Assembly: GCA_037783545.1 (NCBI GenBank)
Contig: JBBELK010000218.1
Span: forward strand, 1,240,001-1,304,000
Reading direction: 5' to 3'
Source of the DNA: Henricia sp. BOLD:AAB3569
Lineage: Eukaryota; Echinodermata; Asteroidea; Spinulosida; Echinasteridae
DNA: 64,000 nt
The notes beneath the pieces are model-generated. The model saw only the letters and a program-made list of their open reading frames with translations. It was not told the origin of the DNA and ran no database searches. The position numbers were made by a program, and so were the translations under genes. The number at the start of each line of letters is the position of its first letter. Position 1 is the stretch's first letter. Positions 52,456-63,340 of the stretch are shown here, piece after piece.

Positions 52456-52964
52456 AGGAGCCAAAGTGTGACATTTTGATACATTTGTAGAAATGGCCAA
52501 GTCTTTTTGACCAGTTTCTTTCTGGAAAATATAATTGCTGATTTTACCCAGCTGTATAGAACCTGGACTTTATAGATTCAATTATGAGCGAAATTAGTTA
52601 CATTTTGAGAGAAAGTTTCAAAATGTCACACTTGCATTTGGAAGATTGCTAGTTTATTGAATCGTTCTCGTTATATGTTTTGGGTAGTATCAACATATAA
52701 AGGTGGTGTTCGATTTATGATGCCATATATTCTCTATATGCCGAGGGTAATCGTTCTCTGAAGTACTTAATTATTGAAAAAACAAACTACAGAAGTTATT
52801 TTTTAAATAATTGTCACGACATAAGGGGCTTTAACGTTAATTTTTATGGAATCTCAGCAACTAAGATCCTTTATACCACCTAACTATATGTGGCATTCGA
52901 TTTTAACTTTTCTTTATCATCAACTTCAGAAGACGAATAACAAGGAGTATATGCAAGTCTCAGA
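52456..52964. other. Spacer, nothing recognised
   Basis: AT-rich. No supportable exon. Confidence 0.4.
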
Positions 52965-53045
52965 AGTGGGAGGAACAACCCCAGGGAAATCACCTCGAGG
53001 ATACCCACGCGGTGAAGCAGTGATTGCAAACCCCGATTCACACAC
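52965..53045 (-). repeat. SINE family R fragment
   Basis: gaagtgggaggaacaacccc, gggaaatcacctcgaggata, cccacgcggtgaagcagtga and ttgcaaacccc are the inverse of 5575-5660. Confidence 0.65.
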
Positions 53046-53370
53046 ACATCATATAATATAAAACAAGCATTGGGAAATGTTTTCATTGTTTTCTCGGAAC
53101 GCAGATGAGGTACTGAGCTGAGCTGAAAAGAAAACGCCTGCAAAAATATGCACACATCAGGGGCGTCGGACATTGGACCGGCCTTGCTGAACAACGACAA
53201 AGTATAAATGTATATTTAAATATGTTGGAGCAAACCTATAAGAATATCAAGTAATTTACGTTGCTCTGATTACGATAGTGACTCAAGTTTATAACCGTTT
53301 TGTACGTTGTGGGGAAATCACAGTGAAAAAATATATTTATTTAAAAACTAATTATATTTGGCAAATTATT
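53046..53370. other. Spacer, nothing recognised
   Basis: No supportable feature. Confidence 0.4.
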
Positions 53371-53420
53371 GGACCGGCCCGAGCCGGCCCAACCGGCCCG
53401 AGCCGGCCCGAGCCGGCCCA
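53371..53420. repeat. (GAGCCGGCCC)n tandem repeat
   Basis: Five near-perfect 10-bp units in otherwise AT-rich DNA. Confidence 0.85.
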
Positions 53421-53961
53421 ATTCCGACGGCCCTGCGCATGCATGCTTTGGGTCTTCGGGCGCCATTTACAGTATACCGTCATATTGCACATCTTTCCGT
53501 AAATTTTGACTTGTCATCTTCAGAATTTGATTACGGAGTCAAACTCCGGAAAACCTTTAGCATTTGTAAAGAAGACCTTCGGACACAACAATTTTGCTCG
53601 GTTTATGCCTTGGGCTAGTTTAAAGGTCCCATGAAATGTTCAGTCAATATTCATCAGGCTCACAGACAGCCAAAGAGTGACGTGGGTTGCCATGGTAATT
53701 GCCTCTAAACATCGTGGGAAAAGTACCATTGCAAGAGCGCAGGGACACGGTTTAGTGATTTTTAGTGTAGAGCCATTGCCTATAGCAACTAACAAAAGGT
53801 GACATATTTACTTAGGCAGTTTATTCTTCACAAAATTATACAAACTTACACCAAAAAAACATTGTTAATGCGTTTAGTTTTGTTAGAAAACATAACGAAG
53901 CAGACTTTTTTTTACATTTTAAATGGTCTTTGTCAAGAGAAGGCGATGTTTGTGTCATATC
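53421..53961. other. Spacer, nothing recognised
   Basis: Includes a TTTAAAGGTCCCATGAAATG word at 53620 like a solo end of a TTAA-type element. No partner end or exon found. Confidence 0.35.
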
Positions 53962-53974
53962 ATTTTAGGATCAG

Positions 53975-54147
53975 AATGTCCACGATAATATTCAGATAAC
54001 TCAATATTATACAGACTCCAAAAAGCGAATAAAAGCCATGTTTGGTTCAATATTTCGTTCTTTATTCAGAATGTTCTGAAAAAAGAACGAAATATTGAAT
54101 TAACATGGCTTTTATTAGTCCTTTTGAGGTCTGTATAATATGGAGTT
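53975..54147. mobile_element. Hairpin element flanked by 13-bp direct repeats
   Basis: ATTTTAGGATCAG occurs at 53962-53974 and 54148-54160. Between them are arms of about 65-70 bp: ataactcaatattatacaga…aaaagccatg…ttcaatatttcgttcttt mirrored by aaagaacgaaatattgaatt…catggctttta…tctgtataatatggagtta, with a 20-base loop. Confidence 0.65.
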
Positions 54148-54164
54148 ATTTTAGGATCAGCCCA

Positions 54165-54400
54165 ATACAACCGTGTAAAATAGTATACCTTTGTGGGAGA
54201 AATTGCCAATTTTGTTTTAACCGTTTACAGACAATTTGGTTTTTACCACTCACTCAACACAAAACTATGCATGAATTTTTAGGGTTTTCTAAAGTATTAC
54301 TGCATCTATGTGCATGGCTGAAGTTTCTACAAGGCAGTTTATCAACATTATTCTCCAGTTTTGCAATGCTGCTAGTGTTCCTGTTCGGTCAGACATCCTC
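54165..54400 (+). mobile_element. Family C element, partial
   Basis: aaaatagtatacctttgtgg, gagaaattgccaattttgtt, ctcactcaacacaaaac and catggctgaagtttctacaa follow 32360-32560. Confidence 0.65.
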
Positions 54401-54689
54401 GAAATGAAACGAATCGGAGGTTTCACCACCCACGAACCCCCGCTCCCGCCACCTACCTCATTTTCCACGAAAGCACATCTTGTATAGTCGAGGTCAGACG
54501 GCAATTTTCCAATCTGATCCGTAATTAGCCAGAGGTGCACGGGGAGTTATTTTCATATAATAACGTCCTATGATGTAAACGCCCACACGGTGGTGATGAT
54601 GATAATGATGTCGTATGCATTAGCCCATTCTCTCCGCAAGCTACTTCAAGGCGTTGTCCTCACCAGGCTTCCAGGCCTCCCTCTAGACT
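54401..54689. other. Spacer, nothing recognised
   Basis: No supportable feature; a (GAT)n run lies at about 54595-54612. Confidence 0.35.
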
Positions 54690-56245
54690 AGTTATAGGGG
54701 ACATGTTATAGGGGACTAGTTATAGGGCTTGGCCGTGGGTGTTGATGTCTGTGTTGATGGGTTTGGGTTTGGACTCTATCCTCTTTAGAAGCTTCGATGT
54801 CGATATCTCTGTTCTGACGTTTGGTGGCGCGATGTTGCACAGGACTGGTAGCCAGTCTAACTTGGTGCATCTGATAGCCCCAGAGATGGTCCTCTTAAGC
54901 CCTTTTCACACTGCAGAGCCAATCCCCGGGAAAGAAATTCCCGGGGATTTTTTACCCCACCAACGCCCCAGCAACCGTTCACACTAGACCCATTTGGTAA
55001 CTCCCGGGGACACTATTTCCCGGGAATATGCACGGTCGTTTCACACTGGCCATCAAACCCCGGGAAATGTGTAAACTGAGGGCGGCCATCAGGAAGTTCC
55101 CAAATGAATTGTGGGCGGAAGTCCAATCCCACAATGCCGCGCCGCGCGCGCATTTTTATGCACAAGCTGCTGTTGTTGTTTACACCGTGCGTGCGATATA
55201 CATGCGATATGCCAGGTTGACGTTGCGAGTACGAGTGCGTGGATAATGGCTGCCCATCTGACCAGTATTTGCGTCCTGGTTTTGTACCAATATTTGTGTA
55301 TTTTACGGACAAAAAGAAGCCATGCAGTTCGAGAAAGACGTCGCCGAAGACTTGTCAGGAGAAGACGAGCGATGTGGCTGTGTTTTAAACAAATGCAGGC
55401 GTACAATTATTATTTGTGTTTTGTACTTAACTGTAAATTTATTTACGAAAAATTTGAAAGGTACTGCATCACAATACTAAGCTACCGCGCGAATTATTTG
55501 GCGCGCTATTTGTGACCCTGTGACCTTTCGAGATTACCCGTGGACGCAAAAAGGTGGGGTAAGTTCAAACCCTGCGACGTTCACACTAGTTGCTTTTCCC
55601 CGGGAAAAACGTTAAACCCCGGGGATTTCTCCTTTAACCCTACTCCCGAGCAGGGGTAAATATTTCCCGGGGAAAAGCTTTTTCCCGGGGATTTCTTTGG
55701 TAGTGTGAACAGACCGACCGAAATTCCCCGGCAATTTCCCGGGGAATTCCCGGGGAATTCGTCTAGTGTGAAAGGGGCTTTAGATGAGAACAGCTCTACA
55801 TCATTCAAGTTGGTATGGGCAGAGTTTCGCCATACAGCTGCGCAGTACTCTGCAACCGAGTAGTTGAGGGCGAAGGCCGTGGTACGCAGTGTCCTAGCTG
55901 GGGCTCCCCACGTGGTGCCAGCTAGCATATTGAGTAAGTTGTTCCTGGTTCCGACTTTCTTGGCAGCTTTCAGATGTGGCTTGAATGCCAGAGACCTGTC
56001 CAGTGTGACACCGAGGTACGTGGGCTAAGCTTCGTGTCCGAGAATTATTCGTTCTAGAAGCTTGTAGCACATGGAGAGGACTCAGGAGTGATATTGGTCG
56101 ATAGCTATAGACGCCTGCTTCAGGTCCTTTCCAGGTTTTGAGATAGCGACGGTCTTTGCGGATCTTTGGGAGGTTGTTCTCATAACAATGACACGTGTGA
56201 GGGAAGATGCGAACCACTTTCTTGTATAGTGGGGCCGTGGTGCTT
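54690..56245 (-). pseudogene. LINE (non-LTR retrotransposon) remnant
   Basis: Minus strand. From 56245: a stretch ending in the reverse-transcriptase motif YRPISLLSPL (about 56095-56066), then, after an internal deletion, the post-RT region YLGVTLDRSLAFKPHLKAAK-like and LNMLAGTTWGAPARTLRTTA (about 56010-55870), AEYCAAVWRNSAHTNLNDVE (to ~55800), then the 882-bp DNA element at 54898-55779, and beyond it an in-frame continuation with CTKLDWLPVLCNIAPP (~54880-54830). The catalytic RT core between motifs is missing and frameshifts are present. Clade uncertain; the tail resembles CR1/Jockey-superfamily LINEs. Confidence 0.7.
54898..55779. mobile_element. AGCCC…GGGCT element with TTA duplication, inside the LINE
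   Basis: Ends AGCCCTTTTCACACTG and the inverse of AGCCCCTTTCACACTAGA; TTA at both edges (54895-54897, 55780-55782), fitting PIF/Harbinger. Subterminal arms carry many ccccggg / cccgggg (SmaI-type) words facing each other. Centre (55100-55540) is unrelated single-copy-like DNA with no clear gene. Removing the element plus one TTA leaves the LINE frame continuous. Confidence 0.75.
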
Positions 56246-56281
56246 AAAGGCAGTATACATGATTGGTGTCTCGAAAATCCT
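56246..56281 (+). repeat. Family A element, left end only
   Basis: CTTAAAGGCAGTATACATGA then ttggtgtctcgaaaatc; broken by the following family I copy. Confidence 0.7.
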
Positions 56282-56445
56282 AACGCCCCTATATGACTCA
56301 ACAAACTCTTCCCTTTTGTTAACGCACCAACTCCCCCTTGAAATTTCTTGGATATTTGAGACACAATGGGGGAAACAATGGGGGAAACAATGGTAGGGGA
56401 ATACCCTCGGCCCCATATCGTGCTGCATATGCTCTGCCACACGGT
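56281..56445 (+). repeat. Family I miniature element, copy 4
   Basis: cgcccctatatgactcaaca, gttaacgcaccaactccccc, tggatatttgagacacaatg and ccatatcgtgctgcatatgc. A 17-bp word gggggaaacaatggggg is locally duplicated. Confidence 0.6.
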
Positions 56446-56629
56446 ACAACAATGCTGTGATCGATCAGGCCTACTGCATAAATAGGGTACAATGTGCATG
56501 AACCATGATTCGCAGTATTTTAGCCCCACACGCAAATGATTTCCCTCATCTGTACAGACTCCTGATCCCGTGTCTGGTTTGCACAGACGACCCAATAGCT
56601 CCAACTTTTAATCAATCATGGCATTTGAT

Positions 56630-56800
56630 CAAAACAACTTTTAAAGCTAATCTTGTACCATTTATTCAACACAAAAAACTTGCATGATTTTCAGGCTTCT
56701 GAAGTACTGCATCTATGTGGCTGAAATGTCTACATGGCAGTTTAATATCAACAATACTTTTTAGTTATGTGAAATTGTCCCAGTTTTAAAGGTTGTCCAC
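56630..56800 (+). repeat. Family C element, right part
   Basis: taccatttattcaacacaaa, atctatgtggctgaaatgtc and ggcagtttaatatcaacaat. Confidence 0.6.
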
Positions 56801-58916
56801 GCAGTCATGTAATGACATGTGCATCTTTAAAATACAGGAATACAATGGATTTCAGGAAGCTATCGCCCCCGGTTTCCTCTGTATTCCTATATTTTAATGT
56901 GGCTGGATCCGCCACTGGCGGTTCCAACTTTCCAATGCAATGACTTCGCCCCATTAATGATTTCTTCACAAGGGTACCCTCATTTGAGCGAAACCAGGCC
57001 ATATACTACAGTGTAGTCGGGGAACCAGCCTAAATAGGACGGAGGCTTTGCACATTTTTTCGAAAGCACGGACACAGTTAACATGTATTTTCTCGGAACG
57101 TAGCGATAACGTTGTTTGCAAAAATTTTTTCAAACCTGTATTTTTTTATGTACATCTTTTAGAAGACATTTTGTTTTCTTTCGGCGTTCTAGGTCCTTAG
57201 GACACCGATATAGTTTATATGTAAGCTAACGATTTGCAACAAAATCACTTTCATGTCAACAACCAACTCTTCTTCATTTCTAAAACCTACATTTTCTAAA
57301 ACTTACTTTTAGATCTTGATAAAAAATATAAATATTTCTGTTGTATCTTCTGCAGGGTTCTCCATAACCTTGCATAAATTTTAATGTATTTTCCATAGTC
57401 CATTATGTAAACCACCCACTTACTGGCCAATCAAAGGCAAGAAAATTGATATGTATTATATTCTGGCCAATCAGAAAGGCATTCTCGCTGCACTGGGCAC
57501 GGGACGCAATTTTGAATTCATTTTATTTAAATGTTGGTACATGCCTACCTCCATGGTACATGTATACCGTTGTACCCTGTAAATGTTTCTTTAGGAAATC
57601 AAAGTCCTACCCACATTTCACAAAATTGAATTAACCTCGTAATTATTAAGAAGGACGTTAGTAACATATCTGCACCAGTAAGTGAATTTTAAAAAAACCC
57701 GAGTTTTGTTATCTTAATATTTTGAACGTGGTTCTAAAAACTATTAGGCCTATATTTTACCATACCTACTATATAGTACATGTAATTTTTGCCAAGTACG
57801 TGGGTCAATAATTGTTAACAGCACCCGGCCGGCGGCAAGCCACACGTACCATATTACTAAAATCAAGGCAGTATACATGTACCTACATATTTTTTAGCCA
57901 GAAATGAAAAACAGCCGAGAAAAATAGATGCACGGAAAGCTAATGCAATTATCTTCGTAGTTAACATTATTCCAGACCTAGTGCGTGTGATGCGAACACC
58001 GTGCTTATAACATCGACTGCTCGCCGAGAGGAAGTGCATACGTACGTACGTACGTGCACGGCCGGTGCGCGGCTGACAAAATTACACATACACGGTGGGT
58101 TACTGTTTTACTGACCTGCCCATAAAATCCCGTTCAGACGACCCCGTTATAATACAGCAACTGGTGACGAGTTGGTTGCCAATTGATACACAGGGCCGAC
58201 ATTTGTCGACCAACAATTTCTCCTTTGTCGGATTACGGCACAATTAAATACGCAACATGAATACTTTATGTGCTATACTTTCCGTCCATGTAAATGTATT
58301 CGCAAGAACTGAACCAATCATCGAAGCATGCTCATGTGGAACACGCTATGCATAGACTCATCATCGATGTGTATACAGCGTATCTGGCAAGCCCGGCCTG
58401 CATTATGTCAACATTGCATCCTGCCGGGTTTTAAATATTCATGAAATGAGTCGGGCCGAAGGTGAAGCTTGCTCCAGGTGCTGCTAATGATATAATTGAG
58501 CCAATACATCCTTATGTGTCAGGGTCTATGTGATTTGGCTCGTAAGAAGCGACAACTGATGGGTATATAGATGGCAGAGCAGCATGGTCAGGGACAACGC
58601 GGCGTGTATCGGCCCATCTCTAGCTCTCCTGCAGACGAAGAGTTGGTACTATCCACATATCATAATTAAGAGCATTGTCATCCAACGGCTGTTTCGTGTT
58701 CACTCCACACCGCCAGCCGTATTAATAGCCGCATCACTCCAGGAAAGACAACGTTTTACCTAAGGGGATGTTATTTAGCTAGTTAGTGTTGATTCGAATC
58801 GACCATTAAAAAGGGGAACAACACTTGTTTGAAGTTATATCGACGAATTTTGTAATCAATTACCGATGTATTGCACGGTGCATAAACCTTCATGGGAAGC
58901 AATGAAAATCTTGTTT
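56801..58916. other. Intergenic DNA, largest stretch without a recognised element
   Basis: 2.1 kb. Only an (ACGT)n run at 58028-58052 and a dispersed block at 58800-58915 (shared with 33686-33800) were seen. 57940-58750 is GC-richer but no splice-bounded frame could be supported. Confidence 0.45.
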
Positions 58917-59268
58917 TCGATTTCACGAAAAAGTGCGCAGCTTACGCAACTTTTGAAAAATGGCGCAAGCCCCATAGCTTGCGTGTTATCATCGCTAAAT
59001 TGTTGCGCAACTTACGCAATAAAACGTTGCGCAACTTACGCAATAAAACGTTGCGCAACTTACGCAATAAAACGTTGCGCAAGTGGGCTTACGCAACAGC
59101 GTTACCGGTAGTTTCGGCTGCTGCAGACGATTTCACGAAACATTGCGCAGCTTGCGCAACTTTTGACAACTATGGCGCAAGCCCCATAGCTTGGGTGTTA
59201 TCTTCGGAAGAATGTTGCGCAACTTACGCAAGTAGGCTTGCGCAACTGCGTAAGTTTCGTGAAATCGT
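58917..59268. repeat. TGCGCAA foldback repeat
   Basis: tttcacgaaa followed by gcgcagcttacgcaactttt occurs at 58921 and again at 59132; the right edge tttcgtgaaatcg is the inverse of the left edge cgatttcacgaaa. Between lie three tandem 24-bp units (ttgcgcaacttacgcaataa aacg) at about 59013-59080. The unit length is a multiple of three, so the plus-strand frame 58892-59344 stays open and repeats NLRNKTLR; this is not a gene. Confidence 0.7.
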
Positions 59269-59826
59269 TGATTTGTTATGGAATTATATGCATAAGCATA
59301 CTGTACAGTATGCACTTACATATACACTGCCCCAAGTCCCATAGACAAGGCACAGAGTCTGTCTCGCTGATATAAGGGTCACTTGCAAAATTTGGATCAT
59401 CACTGTAAAGTACTACACCAAAGAGGTTACATCTTGATGACGTCATCAGGTGTCAAATTACAAGCGTTTGAATTTTCAAAAATCTCTATTAAAAAAAATC
59501 AACAGTTGGAGATATAAACTTTATTCCTTCGGGAATAGTCATGACTAACCAATGTCTAAATTTCATACCCAATTGACTTGAATCTTGCTGCCTATTTGTC
59601 GAAAACGCGGTTACATGTAAATGTACAGTATGCATTTGCATTTTACACAGTGTACATGTACATCCGCATGTAGCGCGCATAGCATGCACGCTGTATTTAA
59701 TTATACATCATACAGTATTACATGCATACAAACATACAATACATACATGTACAAGAAATGCGAAAAGCCCTATGCTCTGTTAACAGACATAGTATCTCTA
59801 GTTTTTCTTATTTATATAGAAAGACT
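59269..59826. other. Spacer with acatgta words
   Basis: 59610-59760 has many tacatgta/gcatgt words. No supportable feature. Confidence 0.4.
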
Positions 59827-60320
59827 TTAAAGGGCCCAGAAATTGTGTTTTAACCAATGAATACTGTACTATGGAACTAGTCCATTAATTTACAATCATT
59901 AAAACCCTACTTGGAAGTTGTTTGGGGGGTTAAAATCAAGGTTTTTGATTGTTATGTTAATGAAAATTTACACATGCATGAGCAAAGTGGTGATGTCGCA
60001 TTAGGAAAACACAGGAAAATCTCATTCAACTATGCACAAATGTTTCCACAATTTTGTCCAACTTTTGTAACCCATGACGGTTTAGGTTTGTTTTACATGT
60101 TGCCTGTTGCAAACCATGAAAAAACTAAGGCTGGAAACTGCAGCATGTTTCCACAGTTCCAGTTTGAAGTCTTATGTTTTTTCTTTGCTTTTCTGCTGTG
60201 TGTTCCTAAAGTTGAAAAATGCCACTTTTTATTCACGTGGCATCAAAATGAACAGTAGTATTGTCTTTCTACACAAGTAATCCTTCATATGCAGCAAAAA
60301 CAATATTTCGCGTTGATTTC
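59827..60320 (+). mobile_element. Family F element, right end decayed
   Basis: Starts TTAAAGGGCCCAGAAATTG. Interior as in 12309-12946; the frame encoding FYMLPVANHEKTKAGNCSMF is open in its second half but shifted in the first. Confidence 0.7.
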
Positions 60321-60654
60321 AGCAGAGGGCGCGTGGCTTTTAAGTGGGTAGATCATCGATATATAATCACTGGATGAAGCAACGTCTAAAATTGAAGCCA
60401 CCGTCTGCCATTGCACCCCACTAAATACAATGCCTAGACTGGTAATATTGTCTTCACTGGTCTAGATCATGGTCTACATGTGTTAAGTGGCATGCAAGCG
60501 ATCGCATGGACTGGGGAGCAGTCTAGGCCAAGCATTGTTTGTGAGGTACATGGCGGCCGGCGCAAAGCTTCAATTCTCGTATAGCCAACTACTATTGCAT
60601 ACTTCATCCAGTGTATATATATCGATGGATAACAGACTGGTGCAATGTTACCGC
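60321..60654. other. Spacer sharing a block with 62740-62850
   Basis: actggatgaagcaacgtcta, aattgaagccaccgtctgcc and atgcctagactggt recur at 62743-62832. No gene. Confidence 0.45.
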
Positions 60655-61184
60655 TTAAAGGCCTGTAGATGATCTGTTTTTGAGCGATTCTGCGACTAAA
60701 ACCAATATAAATCAAAAGAAAGACATCAACAAACTCATCCGAAGAAGTTTCAGCTTTGTCAAATGTACCACGTTTAAAAAAACCATGAAAATCCATATGC
60801 ATTTTCCTGGTCTTGGCGGGGTGTTTCAAATATTCGTTCTCAGTTGATCGGGTACTATGTGGCTTGCGTCATGCACTCTGCGGCGCACATACTGCGTGTG
60901 CGCGCGATCCATAAAAATGCATCGCGTTGGAACACGCACACGGAGTACACAGCGCCCATGCATTTTGGACCGCGTAGATGCGAACCACAAATAAGTAAAT
61001 CGTTTGCAAACGATCTAAATAATTTCATCTTTACGGATTATTTTCTGATAAAATTATATCATTTTGAGCGAAAACCTTTCAATGGATAGTTGCTATTAAT
61101 ACAATCTTTACTTTCAGAACTTGTCCCCTGTAAACTCGTCGATTACTTTTTGGGGTCATTGCAAATGATCCACTGGGCCTTTAA
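60655..61184 (+). mobile_element. Family D element, complete copy 2
   Basis: TTAA at both edges; ends TTAAAGGCCTGTAGATGATC and inverse of TTAAAGGCCCAGTGGATCAT. Interior parallels 50753-51267. Confidence 0.8.
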
Positions 61185-61620
61185 ATGTTCGAGTGTGCTG
61201 CCCTCAACAACAATCCCTGAAGAAGCAAAAGAAGGATATGGCGGTGCCCAATTTACTTTTGTTCACATTGTAGAATGGGAAACCTAAACCCAATCCAAAC
61301 AGACCAGCGTCCATTTTTGGGGGAAAAAGTCACAAACGCTGTGCAAAATAGGGTCAATTTGACGAGTTAGATTATCCAAAGTATTTACGGTTGGAAGAAA
61401 AAAAAACTATCCCACATCACGATGATGGCCAATTTCTACACTAGACCACACTCGTTCAGCTCGCAACTCTCTCTAATAAAGAATAATTTGATGGCATACA
61501 AATTATTCATGAGCTCGGCGCACGGATCTATGGCCATGCAAAAACCTTTTAATCACAAAATACTGCTTGCGCGGATTCACTGGTCTATATACAATGGCCT
61601 GTTAAGCGACTCCCTAGCTA
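61185..61620. other. Spacer, nothing recognised
   Basis: No supportable feature. Confidence 0.4.
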
Positions 61621-62205
61621 GATTGGTTCCCGATCCCTATAGATTGATTCGCTTATTGCGAAAATATAGAGATCGGTAAAGGCAGCCATGACGGGCAGAA
61701 TTCTGCCCGTCACGTGGTTATTATTATTTATTTATTTTTAGTAAGTGCACAGATTTTGCATTGACATTTGTAACTTGGCCGTGCGTGTCGAACATATCCA
61801 ATTATGTAAATAAAGTAAATTGCCTAAAACAAAGGGCTTCGCCAATTTTTAAATATAAAAAACACAATGCGCACGCGCAAAGACGACCAATTACAGATCA
61901 AGATGAAGCGCCCTTTACCTGTCCTTATATTCTCCTGTATGGAATATGTGGACGGGAACCAGTCTACTCCCTAGCTGGACAAGCAACCGTCCGACAATTT
62001 ACTCTATAGACAAGACAATGCCTTGCTGTACTGGTTACCGTATACACAGGTAGAATGGTTCAAAATATACGCACTTACTAAAAATATATATATAAAAATA
62101 ACCACGTGACCACGGGCAGATTTCTGCCCGTCATGGCCGCCCTTTACCGATCCTTATATTTTCGCAATAAGCGATAGGATCGGGAACCAATCTAATACAC
62201 AGGTA
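61621..62205. mobile_element. Family N element with ~140-bp inverted arms
   Basis: Left arm 61621-61760 (gattggttcccgatcc … ttattgcgaaaatatagaga … gggcagaattctgcccgtca … tttttagtaagtgca) is mirrored by 62064-62205. The core 61760-62060 matches 45990-46145. An internal GGGCAGAATTCTGCCC palindrome sits in each arm. The copy at 45844 has only the left half. Confidence 0.7.
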
Positions 62206-62210
62206 GATTA

Positions 62211-62357
62211 GGGGGCTTTTCCAAATCCCGGTTTCGTCTCCGTCTCCGTCTCCGTCTCCGTCTCCGTCTCCGTCTCCGTCTCCGTCTCCGTCTCCGTCTC
62301 CATGGGGTTTACATGGAGACGGAGCCTGAGCCTAAGTCGAGATTTGGAAAAAAGGCC
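62211..62357. mobile_element. Inverted-repeat element built around (CGTCTC)n
   Basis: gggggcttttccaaatcccg at the left and gatttggaaaaaaggcc at the right mirror each other. The core is about ten CGTCTC hexamers (62235-62296), followed by tggagacggagcc, its inverse, so the repeat can fold on its own flank. Confidence 0.7.
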
Positions 62358-62525
62358 ATGTACTACTTTCACTGGCTACATTCAGTTGCTCGAACTTGCT
62401 CTTGGTGGCGCACTTGATACTAACCGTTGGGGCGGGATCGCTGTTGCTGCACATACGTTTGTTCTGACATGCGACCTCTTGCGATTAGATTTAATTTTTT
62501 TTACAGGTCATGTCGACAGACACTA

Positions 62526-62606
62526 TGAGCAACTAACATTTGAAATTGGGCACACACCATTGTTAATAACAATGGTTTGTGCCCAATTATTATCGTTAGT
62601 TGCTCA
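62526..62606. repeat. Inverted repeat (hairpin)
   Basis: TGAGCAACTAAC … attgggcaca…ccattgtta / taacaatgg…tgtgcccaat … GTTAGTTGCTCA, nearly perfect 40-bp arms with almost no loop. Confidence 0.8.
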
Positions 62607-62742
62607 GTGAGAGGGCATTCAAATTTCAACCGATTTTGCTGCATTTTAAGTCTCGTACCCATACATGATGGGACGGGGATGCTCGCCTTCGCTCGTACCT
62701 AGCGCCCGCCCGAACAGGGCGGTGGTACCATCGATAAATATT

Positions 62743-62832
62743 CACTGGATGAAGCAACGACGTCTAAAATTGAAGCCACCGTCCGCCACTGTAACCCACC
62801 AAATACACTGCATTGCCTAGACTGGTCATACT
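62743..62832. repeat. Dispersed block shared with 60370-60450
   Basis: actggatgaagcaacgacgt, aattgaagccaccgtccgcc and cctagactggt. Confidence 0.5.
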
Positions 62833-62902
62833 GTCTTCACTAGTCTTTTTTTAAAAGTCATGTCGAAAATTTTTAAATTGCAGGTACCCCTAGAACCCAT
62901 CC

Positions 62903-62946
62903 ATCCACATGTGCGTGTTTCAGGCGCCTGAACCACGCATGTGGAT
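62903..62946. repeat. Small palindrome
   Basis: ATCCACATG-GCGTG…TTCAGGC / GCCTGAA…CACGC-ATGTGGAT, 20-bp arms, no loop. Confidence 0.75.
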
Positions 62947-63340
62947 GATCGCACATGTACCCGTTGATTTTGAAACATAATTTCTGGACAATTTAATGGA
63001 CAAATAGTACTGAAATTCCGTAGACACACGCAAGGTGAGTGTCTCAAGAACTATCAGACGGAGTTTGGTGGCGATTGGGGAGCGGATTATTGCGCTAGCT
63101 TAAACCGTATCGGTCCGATCTTAAAGTTCAGGCGCCGCCATATTGGAAAAAAACAACATAACCTATGGGGGATACTATATCCCCCATAGTTCTAGGGGTA
63201 AATTGCAGGGGAAAAAAAAGGACTCGTACCCAAACATAATTGGAATATTATGGCGACCGTCTTGATTTTGGATCTTCTGTCTTGGATTTCAGCTACATGA
63301 ACCAGTATTTTCACATGAACATTAATCTGTCTAAATAATA
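62947..63340. other. Spacer with a short hairpin
   Basis: tatgggggatactatatccc ccata at 63162-63187 is a small palindrome. Nothing else recognised. Confidence 0.4.

Noticed and set aside
58892-59344. 150-codon plus-strand frame with NLRNKTLR repeats
   Set aside because: Created by 24-bp tandem units and a duplicated block inside a foldback repeat.
62302-62610. 102-codon plus-strand frame
   Set aside because: Spans the (CGTCTC)n element and an inverted repeat at 62526-62606; not gene-like.
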